A DNA stretch of 64,000 nt, from positions 2,894,026 through 2,958,025 of the forward strand of contig CM119269.1 of NCBI GenBank assembly GCA_051294375.1, in the 5' to 3' direction. Numbering within the stretch: the first letter of the stretch is position 1; every line of letters starts with the position of its first letter. A program made the position numbers and the translations under genes. The notes below the pieces were generated by a model. The model was not told the DNA's origin. It saw only the letters and a list, made by a program, of their open reading frames with translations, and made no database searches. This DNA comes from Paraspadella gotoi. Its lineage: Eukaryota; Chaetognatha. Positions 12,766 through 28,366 of the stretch are shown in pieces.

Positions 12766-13209
12766 CTCTCTCTCTAAAGTTTGACTATGACTCATTTCAT
12801 TTGTCTTTCTGGGCATTCATAATCAGCGAGAGGCTTTTAAGCCCCTTACCTCGAGCAGCCTCCTTATCTTTGCCAAGTCGTCTTCACCAAAGAAAAACTT
12901 ACCGCCCTTCGCCGATGATTGAAAAAAAGAAAAATTACTGTTTGCTTTTAACTTTTTTTTCGTCTACGTCAGTCTTACTAATGTGTTACATTTTTTAAAA
13001 AAACATTATCCTTGATAAAATAAGGTTATTAGGCAGAAAGATAGAAAATTTGGCTAAAGAGAATTGTATTTGTCAACGACGTTACATAAAATATAAACTA
13101 ATTTTGTTGATAGGTTACAACCAAAAATATCGCAGTGATTCCTACAAATTGTGACTCACATTGAGCGACAAAACGTTTTAAATCGCGTTGATTTATATGG
13201 ACCTCGTCG

Positions 13210-13282
<73 letters not shown>

Positions 13283-13501
13283 GGCAGTGATTTTTTTAGT
13301 CTATCTCCTCCTTCATCATCCTAATGTTGTGCACTAGTCGATTTTCCTTTGGTTGATCTTTTATCTAATTTTAGCTTCCTAAAACATTCTGAAAATTCTT
13401 TGATTAAACCAAGATAGAGGGTCCATTGAATTAATTCGAAAATCTCTTGATCTCTCGCAGCTTCGAGCAAATGGATGGGCCTCTCTCTCTCCCTCTCCCT
13501 C

Positions 13502-13532
<31 letters not shown>

Positions 13533-13533
13533 C
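12685..13533. repeat. Cluster of (TC)n arrays
   Basis: TC dinucleotide arrays occur at about 12685-12773, 13217-13282 and 13479-13533, separated by ordinary AT-rich DNA. No gene is supportable between them. Confidence 0.92.
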
Positions 13534-13743
13534 TTTTTTTTATTTGGACAATTAAAAAAAATAGGATCGGGTTTAGAATAAAAAAAATCATGAAAACTCA
13601 AACAAAACTTTTCCAGATAAACAAACAGAAGGGGGGCGACATTTGCTAAGAAGCTAAAACCTCTCGGCTCTTTCGATTTGTAAATGGAGAGAATAATTTT
13701 AGTGAGCGTCGTTTTTTGCTTTTCCTTTCCTTTTTTCAGCCTT

Positions 13744-13808
13744 AGTGTGCGGTGTGGGGTGTGCAGTGTGCGGTGTGCAGTGTGCAGTGTGCAGTGTGCA
13801 GTGTGGGA
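13744..13808. repeat. 7-bp GTGTGCA minisatellite
   Basis: About nine head-to-tail units of the form GTGTGCR, with small variation, in non-coding DNA. Confidence 0.9.
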
Positions 13809-15200
13809 TGTGCGGAATATTTTCAACAATGTATTGTTCTCAATTTTTTTAACCTAAAACACGCATATGTAAAGAATCTTCCTCATTGTTTTCAAAAAAA
13901 TAAGATTTCTCCGCGACGCAGTAAATTCGGATCGCTTACCCGGATCCACTTACCCGAGGCGCTTTGATCGAAGGGGCCGACCCGCCCCGAGCTTATGGAG
14001 GGGCACGTCGCCCCTCTTATCGTTGGGCGGGCGAAGAAAGAAGGAATACAGATATGTTGATGGGTCGCAATTAGCAAGGGTCGATAAAGGTCAGCTTGGG
14101 TCTGCTAGTGGGGGGTAGCGTCGGCTAGAGTCTCTAAGTGATTTACGTACAAAAATGAAAATACTTTAAAAGGAGTGAAAAGGCGACAAATGACAAGTAA
14201 ATATATAAGTATCCAAGTATTGTACAACTTCTCTAAAGGGAAAAAAGGGCAAGAGATGTTGTCACAGCGTCACACACACAAACACAGACCCATAAAAAAA
14301 TCTGACCTAAAAAGATAAGGAGACGAAATCGTGAATCAGCGTCGCTTTCACGGTTTTGGTGAACTCGTATTTCACTCCCGATTCACGAAAGGCCATCGGT
14401 CACGTTTAGTCAAAGCTCAATCTCGGGCAATGGAAAGCCGACTACGAATTAGTTAAACGAGTTTTTAAAAAAGAGTTTCATAAAAATAATTATAATTACA
14501 TAGTTTTTTGTTGCTCTGCGAGTACTTGCGCAGCAACTGTCTGTCCGTCGGTTTGTTCCACTTATATTTTAAATACTAAGATAAGGTATTTTTAAATACT
14601 TTTTGTGCTTATGTTTCATACTTGTTTAGTCACATAAAAAATTCATTGCGACAGGTTTAGGGAAATATTTGTTTGTTTTGCTTAAAACTTATAGAAGTAA
14701 AAAACTATAAGGCGCTACTTGAGTAGTCACATGATCTTCGGAAAATGTATCCAGGTAAGAAAGTTAAAGCGTCGCTACTCAATGAGTTTGCCAGTTATTG
14801 TTTTAACTTTTAAAAAAAATTGTGAACGGCGAGAACTGCTAGCCCTATCATTTAAAGTACTATCAATGTCTTCGATTAAGTAAAAATAAATAAAAGGTTA
14901 CACAAGCAATTAGATAAAAGTTTGGCCAAAAGTAAAGATACAATCATGGTTAAAAGGCCACAAAAAACTGAGAAAATTAAAAAGTATATGAAGAAAAAAC
15001 TAAATAATAATAAACTGAATCTTTAACAAGCTTGAATTGCGCGAGTTGTCGCTAACTGATGTACGAAATACGAAACTCGTCGACTGGAAAAGCGAATGCA
15101 TCTCTGCTGATTGTATTGCTATTGGGGTCTCGTCATTCCAGAGGATTATTAACGCGTCAGTCAGAAAGAAATTAAGCCAATTGACTAATGCATTAGGGAA
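13809..15200. other. Non-coding interval with a second palindrome/GTC repeat
   Basis: Mostly AT-rich with no recognisable gene. At 14510-14537 lies the second copy of the palindrome GTTGCTCTGCGAGTACTTGCG, followed by CTGTCTGTCCGTCGG, matching the copy at 6289. Confidence 0.6.
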
Positions 15201-15201
<1 letters not shown>

Positions 15202-15277
<76 letters not shown>

Positions 15278-15429
15278 TCAATTCGAGACAAAGAGGCGAA
15301 ATTTGGGGTCGAATTCGTCGGCTCGATTCGAGACAGGGTCGGAGGGTCTGTGGCTGAGGTTTTGACCATAAAAGTCTTGGGTGGGATTTGAAGGCCGAGG
15401 GTGGGAAGGAGAGAGAGAGAGAGAGAGAA

Positions 15430-15478
<49 letters not shown>

Positions 15479-15619
15479 GAGAAGGGAAAGAGAGGGGGGA
15501 GAAGAGGAAAGAGAGGTTTGAAAGGGTGAAGAGAAAGGAGGAGACGCATAGCGGCAGTTTATGGGAAGCAAAGGTGCACTTTACGAAATACGAAGGTCGG
15601 ATGTTACGAAAATGACTAG

Positions 15620-15687
<68 letters not shown>

Positions 15688-15690
15688 TGG
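15202..15690. repeat. (CT)n and (GA)n arrays
   Basis: A CT array at about 15202-15275 is followed by GA arrays at about 15408-15475 and 15618-15685. The strand switch makes the locus potentially able to fold back on itself. Confidence 0.93.
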
Positions 15691-16241
15691 GGGCCTTCTT
15701 TTCACGCTTGAACGCGTCCCTTTTAGATCTTCGATAAGACGAAATTCTAGTCGAACTAATTGCGTAATGGATGGGTTGAGTTATGAAGAGATAATGAAAA
15801 GCGATGGTCCTTCTTTTCTCGTGCACGACCGTTGAAGGATTAACTTTTTTTTTTTACTTCGGATCAGAGAAACTTGAACTCATCAAAACCCTTTTTTTTT
15901 TTCTTAATTTCGTGACATTCTGCGGGTCTTGGAGTTAAGGTGCGTCAAAATTATATAGTTTTTAATTGTACTAGTCTTTTAGATTCTAACCGTTAACCCT
16001 GTTCTCCAATCTGCCTTTTACGAACGTTGACCTGGTCGTCCGACCTCTTTGCCTCGTCTTCTCTCGACCATCTGCAATGAACCCACGTCGCTTTTACGCT
16101 CTCGTCGTTGCTTAACCTCGCAATCCTGTCTTTCCCATTCTGACCTTCTATCCTATCTTGAGAGGAGGATGACCCCCAAGCGATCCTCTCCCATGGGCTA
16201 TGCCCCTTTCGCAATGGGCACCCATTGGGCACCCCGCAAAA

Positions 16242-17050
<809 letters not shown>

Positions 17051-17219
17051 ATGGGCGATAATGTCAAAAACAGAAGAGAAAAAAGAAAGAAAACTAATGC
17101 TCCCGCTTCAGCAAAAAAAAATGTCGGCAACAACAACAACTACAACAACAACGACGACGACCAATAAACTCTAAAATGTCTTCTTTTCTGAAGACTTTTC
17201 TCCGTTGAGGGTTTAAGGC

Positions 17220-17608
17220 TCGAGATTTCCAAGCGCGCGCGTCTCTGCGTGCAATGCGTGCAATCGCACGTTAAAGAGAAGCACGATTTCGCAAATCGTC
17301 AACCGCGAAACCGGGCGGGAGAGGGAGTGCGTCATATGGATAGGGGGAAGTGGGCTGGGTACAAATGGAAGGGCAACGGCGGGGGCTGTTTCATAGAGGC
17401 TGTTGTTGCGGCGTCGTTGGGGTGGGCTGCTGCGGCGGCGGCGGCGGACGCGGCGGAGGCGGTTTTCGAATTCGTTTCTTATCGATATCTTGAGATTTTT
17501 GAGAAAAGAGGGGAGGAGGAAGAGGAAGAGGAGGGGACTGAAGGGATGAGAAGCGGGGGAGATGATTCCGACGGAGACGAGAATACTACGGTAAATGTTG
17601 ACGAATAA
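17220..17608. other. GC-rich island, unassigned
   Basis: A locally GC-rich, CpG-containing stretch within AT-rich DNA. One plus-strand frame (17249-17605) is open for 118 codons but is dominated by poly-Ala and poly-Glu. A second GC-rich island lies at about 18107-18245. Either could be a promoter island or an isolated exon; neither shows a recognisable domain. Confidence 0.3.
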
Positions 17609-18386
17609 CTTAACAACGTTAACCTAATATTAATTTTAAATCGTCAAGTTTTTTTCCGATACAGGAAAGACGAAGACGAAAACGCCAAGGTTAAAGACGA
17701 CAACGATATAAACGATGACGATGACGAATAAGCCCAATCGCTATTCTCCGCCAATGACGTTAATATTTCAAAACGGGACAATAAATCATGGCTGCGCCCT
17801 TTCTCTTCGCGCGCAACCGCGCACGTGTAATCGCTTCGATTTACAAACCGCGCCACGTGGATTTCGGCTCGTGACGATTCTCGATCGCAGATGGCGCATC
17901 TTCCTTGCGCGATGAATAATGTAAAATGTCTAATAATATCAAACATGTCTGAATTGAGGATTTAGTTTATAATTAATTATAAATTTTAGATTAAATAATT
18001 CAGCAAAATCGAATTCGCATTACACTCCGGGTAAGAAATTGAACGAAAAAAAAAGTCCTTCGCATTTTCTTGACATTCGTCCAATTTTCGGCGACGTTTT
18101 CACGCCCAATCGATGCAGCCGGAGCCGCAGGAGATGCCCAGAGCCGGAGCGGCGGCGGCCGGTCCTCGAAGCTGGTTCCGGAGCTTCGTCGGACTGCGGG
18201 CGATTTGCCGGCGCTGCGGCAGCCTCAAGCATTCGCCTGAAGGCCGAACTTATCCTCGGTCAAATCTGTCTGTCTTCATCTCTATCTCTTTTTTCTCTGA
18301 GTTTTTGAGACAGTAAATTTAACCCAAAAACGGAAACGGAACCAGGGGAGAAATAGAGAAAAAAAAAATAGAATGAGAGAGAGAGA

Positions 18387-18425
<39 letters not shown>

Positions 18426-18890
18426 AAATATGAAAATTTAATTACACTCCTTTGTCACATACAAACCCCCAAATCCATATTTTTTCAACAGATGTTTTTG
18501 ATTATAGTTTTCGACCAATCATAAGGCGATCTTCGTTCTCCGCGACCAATGAGGCACCTCGAATGAAATAAATCTCTAACTCGCTGTTAAGAAGACGAAG
18601 ACGAAATCAAATCAGATGATAACAAGGGCCATCTGGCTGATCTTTGTTTCCCAACAAAAGTGGGCATTCGTCGTCTTCCAACCTGGCTGGTGGTCATTAT
18701 TTCTTTACCATTCCTCTGTGTCACAATTATATTTATTCTCATTGTCCATATCAATGTTCTTCTCTCTGCCAAAGTTCTAATAAATTGCCAGTCTTCCTAA
18801 TACATTCTTTAGCTCCCTAATAGCATTAAAGCAGTTTGCGGGCTTTTTTGTTTTCGGTTTTCTTCGCTGCAGGTGGTTGTGCGCACTCTC
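17609..18890. other. Non-coding interval before a gap
   Basis: AT-rich unique DNA with a small GC-rich patch (18107-18245) and a (GA)n array at about 18373-18423. A 25-base N gap occupies 18891-18915. Confidence 0.55.
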
Positions 18891-18915
18891 NNNNNNNNNN
18901 NNNNNNNNNNNNNNN

Positions 18916-20803
18916 CCCTTTTTTGAACATTTTTTGTCTAAGTACTACTTATTAAATAATTATACTAATTGCAGGATAAGTAAAAAACACTGCCTAAACT
19001 TTTCATTTGTAGTAAATTCCATATTGTAGTCCACCCAACTTCGGTAAATTGTGCGTAGGTCTAATGCAAAATCTGATTGACGACACCTTGTTAATCGTTT
19101 TAAGCACTAAAATTATACTAGAAACTGTACAGGATTGTGAAAAATTTCGACTGCATGGTTAAAAAAAAAACAGTGTAATATTTAAGTTAAAACTAAATTT
19201 TAGCACTAAGGAAAGGAAATGGGGCACTCTCGGAAAAGAGAGCCCAACTCCCTTCTCCATCTTCGTCAGACGTGTCAGTGTTCCCGAATCTCTCTCAAAG
19301 GTCACTGACTTTGACCCCGGTTGACATCAATAACCGCCCCCGCCCAGCCACCGCCTAGACCCTTAGACCCAAGCCCTTTTCCAGAAGGGGCCTGGTTCGG
19401 CTGGGCCATCCTAGGGAGGCCGGGCTCGATATTGTCTTCTTTTCTCTTTCGAGAAACAAAAAATATTTGGTCGCAATTTTGAGTCAGTTTAATATGTTTA
19501 TATGTGATTATTTAGTAGTTTTACAACAATTCTATTTGATCACATTATATTATATTGGTTGTTCCAATTTCATTAGAATTCTGTCATAAATGTAACTTTA
19601 AAAAAAATACTAAGATGGCACATAGAGAATATTAATAATGTATGTCTATAAGTCGCCTAATTTTCATGTTAAGTTAACTTCTCCGATCATTAATCGTTCC
19701 CAGTCGGGATGTTGTTCCCAAACTGGAGCCCTCGTTTCCATCCGACGCCGGGGGGACCGCCGTTGAGTGGGCGGAGCGGAAAACAATTTTTTTTTACGAC
19801 TCGGCGCACAACATTTTTTTTTAGCAAAACCAGTGATGCATAATCAGTTTTGGCCGAAAGGAAAAAGAATCTCAAAGTCATTATCATTTTATGATCATCG
19901 CTCGAGATATCGAAAAAAGTTCTCTTTTTGATTTTCCTGAACTCTCAAATGACGTGGAGCCTTAAAACTTCCTCGGAAGTTGGCAAAGAATTTTCTCTTT
20001 AGATTTTTGTCGCGAGACGAGACGAAACGAAACGAAACCAACTTGACGAACTCCATTTGACGGCGATCGAAAAGCTTCGTTAACGCGATGGCCTTGGGGC
20101 GGAACGTCTCGTCAGCGCACGCAACCAATTATTTTGAAGAGGACGAGTGAAGCTGTTAACGTTTATTCGGCTGATTAACGAGCTCTTAAAAGCTGTTAAG
20201 GAAAACCTTTCGTGATTGACTCATTGAATTCTTTCGTGAAAATATCACCTTCAGAGTGCTAATAATTTCGGGTATGATTTAAATTAAATCAATGGCAAGT
20301 TAAGGCTTGTCTTTCGTCTGGACATAGAGGAGGGTCGGCTTTTCCTCGTAACACCAAAGGAAGAGGAAAGAAAGAGATGCTCGGATTTGTTTGAAAACCA
20401 ATTTCGCGACTTTTGAAGAAGTAAACAAAAGGCGAAAGGCGAAGGGCTCCGGGCCAAGAAGAAGGCCGCGAAAGTCTCGCGCACCCGTCGTAGGCGCAAA
20501 TGAGAAACGGAGAAAAGTGTGGGATTCATTTCGTAGCGCGCTTCATCGAGAGGCTGTTTGTATTTGGAACGAATGGTATGAGATGTGAAATCTGAAATTA
20601 TGTTTTATGTTCGGTCGGTAAAGATCGGTCTATGTTTAACATACTTCACCACGTATAAAATTGATAATTTCATCTATTTATTCATATTATTTACTGCAAT
20701 GTTATTTTAATGTTTTATGAAATTTTAAATTTTAATTTTATTTTTTATTGTTATTTATTATTATTATTATTATTATATTTATTGATTATTATTATTATTA
20801 TTA

Positions 20804-20877
<74 letters not shown>

Positions 20878-21309
20878 ATTATTTATTTTATTGGATGTTC
20901 GACGAATATTATTCTTAGTCAATGTTTATTACAAACGATCAAAAAACCGGTGCCTTTTAGCGGTTATTAAATATTTTTTATTAGATCCCATCCTTACATA
21001 TAATTTTCTGCGGATTCTCAGTAATGTTTTATGACGTGTACGGGTTAACCGTTTTTCTCTTGAGATAAACAATCAGTAGACCTTTCCTTTGAAAAACTCG
21101 GAAAGTACGACTTGAACTAATTTCAATTCGAAAGGGTAAATATATAAAAGGATAAACACTTGAAAAACTCTGTCAAAGTCTTTATTTTGAAAATAAAAAC
21201 TTTCCGTTTAGCTTTATTTTGAACTTTATTCTAGTCGTAAAAAAATACGCAAACGAGAAACGAGAGAAGAGAGAGAGAGAGAGAGAGAGGAGAGAATAGA
21301 GGAGAGGAC

Positions 21310-21340
<31 letters not shown>

Positions 21341-21425
21341 TTGAAATTGAATTGTATTGTATTAAGGAAACGGGCTTTAGCTACATTGTGCCCTAAAAGC
21401 TACATCAATTTACAAAATGATATTT
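18916..21425 (+). repeat. Left arm of a ~5 kb palindrome
   Basis: This arm is the reverse complement of 21546-24033 over its whole length, with scattered substitutions and small indels. It starts exactly at the edge of the 25-N gap, so its true outer limit is unknown. It includes a TTA trinucleotide array (20757-20880) and a GA array near 21265-21335. Its open frames match those in the other arm but resemble no protein I know. Confidence 0.93.
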
Positions 21426-21545
21426 CCAAGTTGAAAAGTATTTAAAGATATAAACCGAAACGAGTTTTTATGCTAAACATAGAGGAAGAGAGAGAGAGAG
21501 AGACAGACGAGAGAGAAGATGTGATAGGAACGTGAGATGAGCGAG
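21426..21545. other. Palindrome spacer
   Basis: About 120 bp of unique and GA-rich sequence separates the two arms. Flanking CTTTAGCTACATTGTGCCC on the left pairs with its complement on the right. Confidence 0.8.
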
Positions 21546-24033
<2,488 letters not shown>

Positions 24034-25795
24034 GTTTTCATCAATAGTGGGCGTGTCCCAAACCGGAAATAGTGCTCGATAATCAATTAAATATGTAATA
24101 TTAAAAGTTTTTGATCTATTCTGACTACTAATGGTTTTTTACTATTATATGACAGCTTTATAACAAAGGATTATCATCCATATCATAAAAAAATCTTATC
24201 ATATTTATCAATTATTACATCTTAAAAGGTTCGTTTTTTAATAGCCAAGGACTTTAACTTTAACTGTAAAATATTTAAAATTTCATTTCAATTCATTCAA
24301 TTAATGAGACTTTCCTAATTTTTTAATTAATTCCTGGTTGTAATTTTTAATACCTTTTACTAATTTAATTTTTTTTCATCAGTAATTTTTTACTGGCATT
24401 TCCATTTTTTTATGCTCAAAAACTATAGCCGGAAGTTAGACCCTTTTTTCATAAAGTTTAATGTAAATCTTTAGAGGGAATACCCTGTTTTTAAGTTTTT
24501 CCAAGTGAAGGAGAAGAGAAAACAATATCCATGCATCATAAAGTGAATCAGATTATATAATTTTCTTTTCTTTTCCTTAAAAAAACCTTCAATCCAGCAA
24601 TAAAAAAATTATCATTTATACCATTATGTGAAATCCTTTCTTTCGTCGCGTTTTTTGAATTGGAAAGAGTTTGAAGTAGTTCAAGCAAACAATTTTTCTT
24701 TAAACAGTGAAAATGTTTTCTTTTTTTCAAATAGCTATCTCTATCTCTCTTTCTCTGCCTAAACCTAACTGTCTATCCTCGACCGTCTATCCTTTCTCAA
24801 TCTTTGTTGAAAATTTTTCTCTCTCTCTTTCTCTCTCTTCCTCTCTCTCTCTCTTCCCTTACTCTCACCTAATTCTACTCTCTCTTCCTTTCTCTCCTCT
24901 CTCTCCAAATATTTTTTGTGAAGTAATAAAAACTGTTGACAATTCATAAATGTGGATGAAGACTTGAATAAAATGTTAAAACAATGTTCACTGTTTAAAA
25001 TCTGATACGAATATAAGATCAAGTTTTAATAAGCTGTATAAACTTATTAATTAGTTTTTTTTCTATTTTAGTTTCATTTAACTTTAGTCCCAAGGGTTTT
25101 AGAAGTAAGACGATTCTTATTCAAACCTTGAGTATATCAGTTTCATTATAATAAATAATACAGCATATAAAATTATTAAATATTTTATTGTTTTGATAAG
25201 GAATAACAAATATTTAGTTCATTTTTATTACTTTCATGCGAATATTTTGATTCTTATGAACAAAACATTTTTCAAGGCAGTTCTTTTGTATTTTGCTTCT
25301 CTCTCTTTCTCTCTCTCTCTACCTGACTTTTTCAGGAACAATTTACTTTTACTCTGGACTGCCTTTAAAAATGATTAGTTCATAAGAATCAAAATGTTGG
25401 CAAAAAAGTAAGAAAATTATACTTATAAATCCCACCACGAATTGCCTAATACTAAATATTTTTTTAGTCCTTGTCAAAAAAAAAGTTTAAATGCTTAATA
25501 CTAATTCATTATCTCCTGTGCATATGATGTCTCTTCAACAATGAATAAAGAAATAATATTAATTCTGAATTTTAACAGTTACTAAGAAACGAATCTTTTG
25601 TAACTGATATTTATTTTGTCTATTTAGAGCTACGATAGGTTTTTATGATATATATGATAATTCTTTGTGATACAACTATCATTTGACAATAAAAAACCAT
25701 TATATTTATAGTAGATCAAAAACTATTAATATTGCGTAATTCATCAGTTTTTGAGCGTCATTTCCGGTGATGGACACGCCCACTATGGGTAAGAA
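24034..25795. repeat. Second, older inverted pair around 24.9 kb
   Basis: The 24034-24240 segment (with GTGGGCGTGTCC and ACCGGAAAT) reappears in reverse complement at about 25560-25795. The middle holds unique AT-rich DNA and an impure TC array (24800-24905). The two copies are more diverged than the palindrome arms. No gene is seen. Confidence 0.7.
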
Positions 25796-26215
25796 CCTTT
25801 TTTAAAAAAAAAATTAAGTAAAACTTATTAAATAATGAGAATAACTTCAAATTTAAGCAATTATTATTTTTATAAAACTATTTTCTTATCTTGCAATTAA
25901 AGAAAAGAGAAAAATTCCATGTAGTCAACGTCAACTTCCGGTCAATTGTGCGTAGGTCTAACGCAAAATCTGATTGAGGACACCTTGTTAATCGTTTTAA
26001 GCACATAAAATTATACTAGAAACTGTACAGGATTGTGAAAATAAATATTCAACATATGCATATTCTGTAACCATAATCCTAACCCGAGCCTCTAACCCTA
26101 AACCCTAGTTTTTAACCTTAATCCCTAACTTTAATCACAAAGCTTATCCCTAACCTAATATGGACCTTATAATGAATTTAAGACGAAATGGGGCGTTCCG
26201 GGAAAATAAGGTCAA
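25796..26215 (+). repeat. Third partial copy of the palindrome arm end
   Basis: From 25796 the sequence follows the outer end of the left arm (18916 onward) in the same orientation. It shares TTGTGCGTAGGTCTA and GAAACTGTACAGGATTGTG up to about 26040, and again AAATGGGGC near 26188. A CCCTAA-like tract interrupts it. Confidence 0.75.
26073..26158. repeat. Degenerate telomere-like CCCTAA tract
   Basis: Imperfect CCCTAA units are spaced irregularly (CTAACCCTAAACCCTAG, then ATCCCTAAC and TATCCCTAACC). It resembles interstitial degraded metazoan telomere repeat, but too few perfect units remain to be certain. Confidence 0.5.
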
Positions 26216-26950
26216 AACGGGCTTACGCTACTTGTTATTGCGTTTATAATAATAAGAATCTGTCTCGAAAAATTGCAATCTGTCAAAAACGATGAGGAAA
26301 ACTCTTAATTTATGACTTTTCTTAAACCTTCGTTATCCAAATGAATTCGATGAAGCTCCATCAAACCGTTTGTTTTTTATTTCATTTTTAAGTCGTCAGA
26401 ATATCAACCTACGCTCTCTCTCGGCGAATCAGAATGCACAACAAAACATTTTTACCAAGAATCATATATTTTATCGTCATTATCGTCAATAATAACACCA
26501 AAAAAATCCTCATACAAGGCTTTAGTTTATATTTCTGAATTTTTGCTCAAAGACTTTTAATATCTTCGTACAATAATGTACAATTTTTTAGTATGACTCA
26601 AGATGGTAATTAAAAAAACATCATTTTAACTTAGTGAAGGCACAATGTAGTTTTATTTTTGAAAAAAAAACTATCGTTTTAGTTTTCCGAGTCCATGCCA
26701 TTATCGATTAGCTTTTCATACAGCGCGTTATCGGTTCTAAACATTTTCCGAGCGGTAAAACAGATATTGATTTATTACAACTATTTACATGGCATGATTA
26801 AAATAAAAAAACGGTATTTGGTCAAAATAGTTTTCAAATACAATATGAAGACCAGCTTCGACATTAGTTCAGTTTACACATCAGAGCCTCGGTGTACATA
26901 CTGAATGTGAATGCAGCTTAACTTAGGAAAAACAGGATGATAGGAGAAAT

Positions 26951-27038
<88 letters not shown>

Positions 27039-27984
27039 AGTAAAAACAAGTTTGAGCAAACAATGTCGGATCTTCCTACGATAATTAAGCGGTATTAAGC
27101 TAATCCGATGACAAATCAAGGTAATTTTTTCTTCTTTCAATATGTGATCTTAACAAATGATAACATAACAAATCATCCAAGTTTTTTGCTAAGGTGGGAC
27201 AGACGGACGGACGGACGGACGGACATCATTTTTTTTGCATAATTTATCATAATTCAATGTTCTGACATGAAATAAGTTAATGCCCGACAAGATTGAGGGG
27301 GCGGACCGACGGACCGACATAGTGAATCAAAAAAAAATGAATCAAGGTGTTAGTCTTTTATACACAATAAAAGCTTCACAAATCCGCTGCCCTGCTAAAA
27401 TATCAATAAGGTGTATAATTAAAGAAAGATTTTTAACAAAACTAAACAATATAGAACAGTTTAGAGCCACATTCACACGCTCAACTTTTTTGACTAGAGG
27501 AAGTTACTAGAGATCTTTAAGACACCATAGATTGGATTATGAGAAAACCGTTACCGATTTTAGTTTACTTAGCCATTGAAAAAAAAAGCTTATTTATAAA
27601 ATTAATTTTTATATTGGTTGTACCAATTTCATAAAACATTGGTTCATGTACTACGTCTATGAATATACAGTAGAAATTCTTAACATCAAATAATAAAATT
27701 AGAATGTTGTGAGCTGTGCAAATAATTTTAAAGGCATTTAGTTTCTGTGTAATTGTAGAATGGAGGGAATTAAAAAAAGCAAATGACGAAAAATAAAACA
27801 ATTTAAGAATATCCAAGAAATTTCTTAACTATTTTTTATCGAGACAGCCGGTCCTGGCTCGATTTCCGTTCGGTTGAGCTTCTTTGTGACGTCGTCGTCG
27901 TTGTCGTCGGCGTCACTCTTTTTTATATAAAAACTACTACGCTTTTATAGTTTTGGCTGGGACTTACAGTTTTTTTAAAATAAT
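26216..27984. other. Non-coding AT-rich interval
   Basis: No gene is supportable. It contains a (GAAA)n array (26953-27038), a GGAC run (about 27195-27223), and a fragment near 27555-27635 ending in ATTGGTTGTACCAATTTCAT, the terminus shared with the repeat at 30.5-33.0 kb. Confidence 0.6.
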
Positions 27985-27987
27985 GTC

Positions 27988-28100
27988 AATGAATGACTAT
28001 CATCGCATCAATGAATGATTATCATCCGATCAATGAAGGACTATCATCGCATCAATGAATGATTATCATCGCATGAATGAATGACTATCATCGCATCCAT
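27988..28100. repeat. 22-bp minisatellite
   Basis: About five tandem units of the form TGAYTATCATCGCATCAATGAA. Looser related units continue to about 28170. Confidence 0.9.
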
Positions 28101-28366
28101 CATTATTGGATATGGTTATGGTTATCATCGCATTAATACTTGGTTATCATCGCATCAATATTAGGTTATCATCTAAGGCTGTCTAGATTTTTTTGTTTAC
28201 CTTTTTTTTGGAAAATAGTAAGCAATTTTAACACTTGTTTAAAAAAAATTAGATGTTTTTGGAAAGAAAGTGCCAAGAAAAAGTTTGTCGTCCTATTAAT
28301 GACAAAAAACATGGGCAAATGCCGCAAGCACAAAATCGCTTTTTTTTTTTGTGGTTTTTTTCCTTA

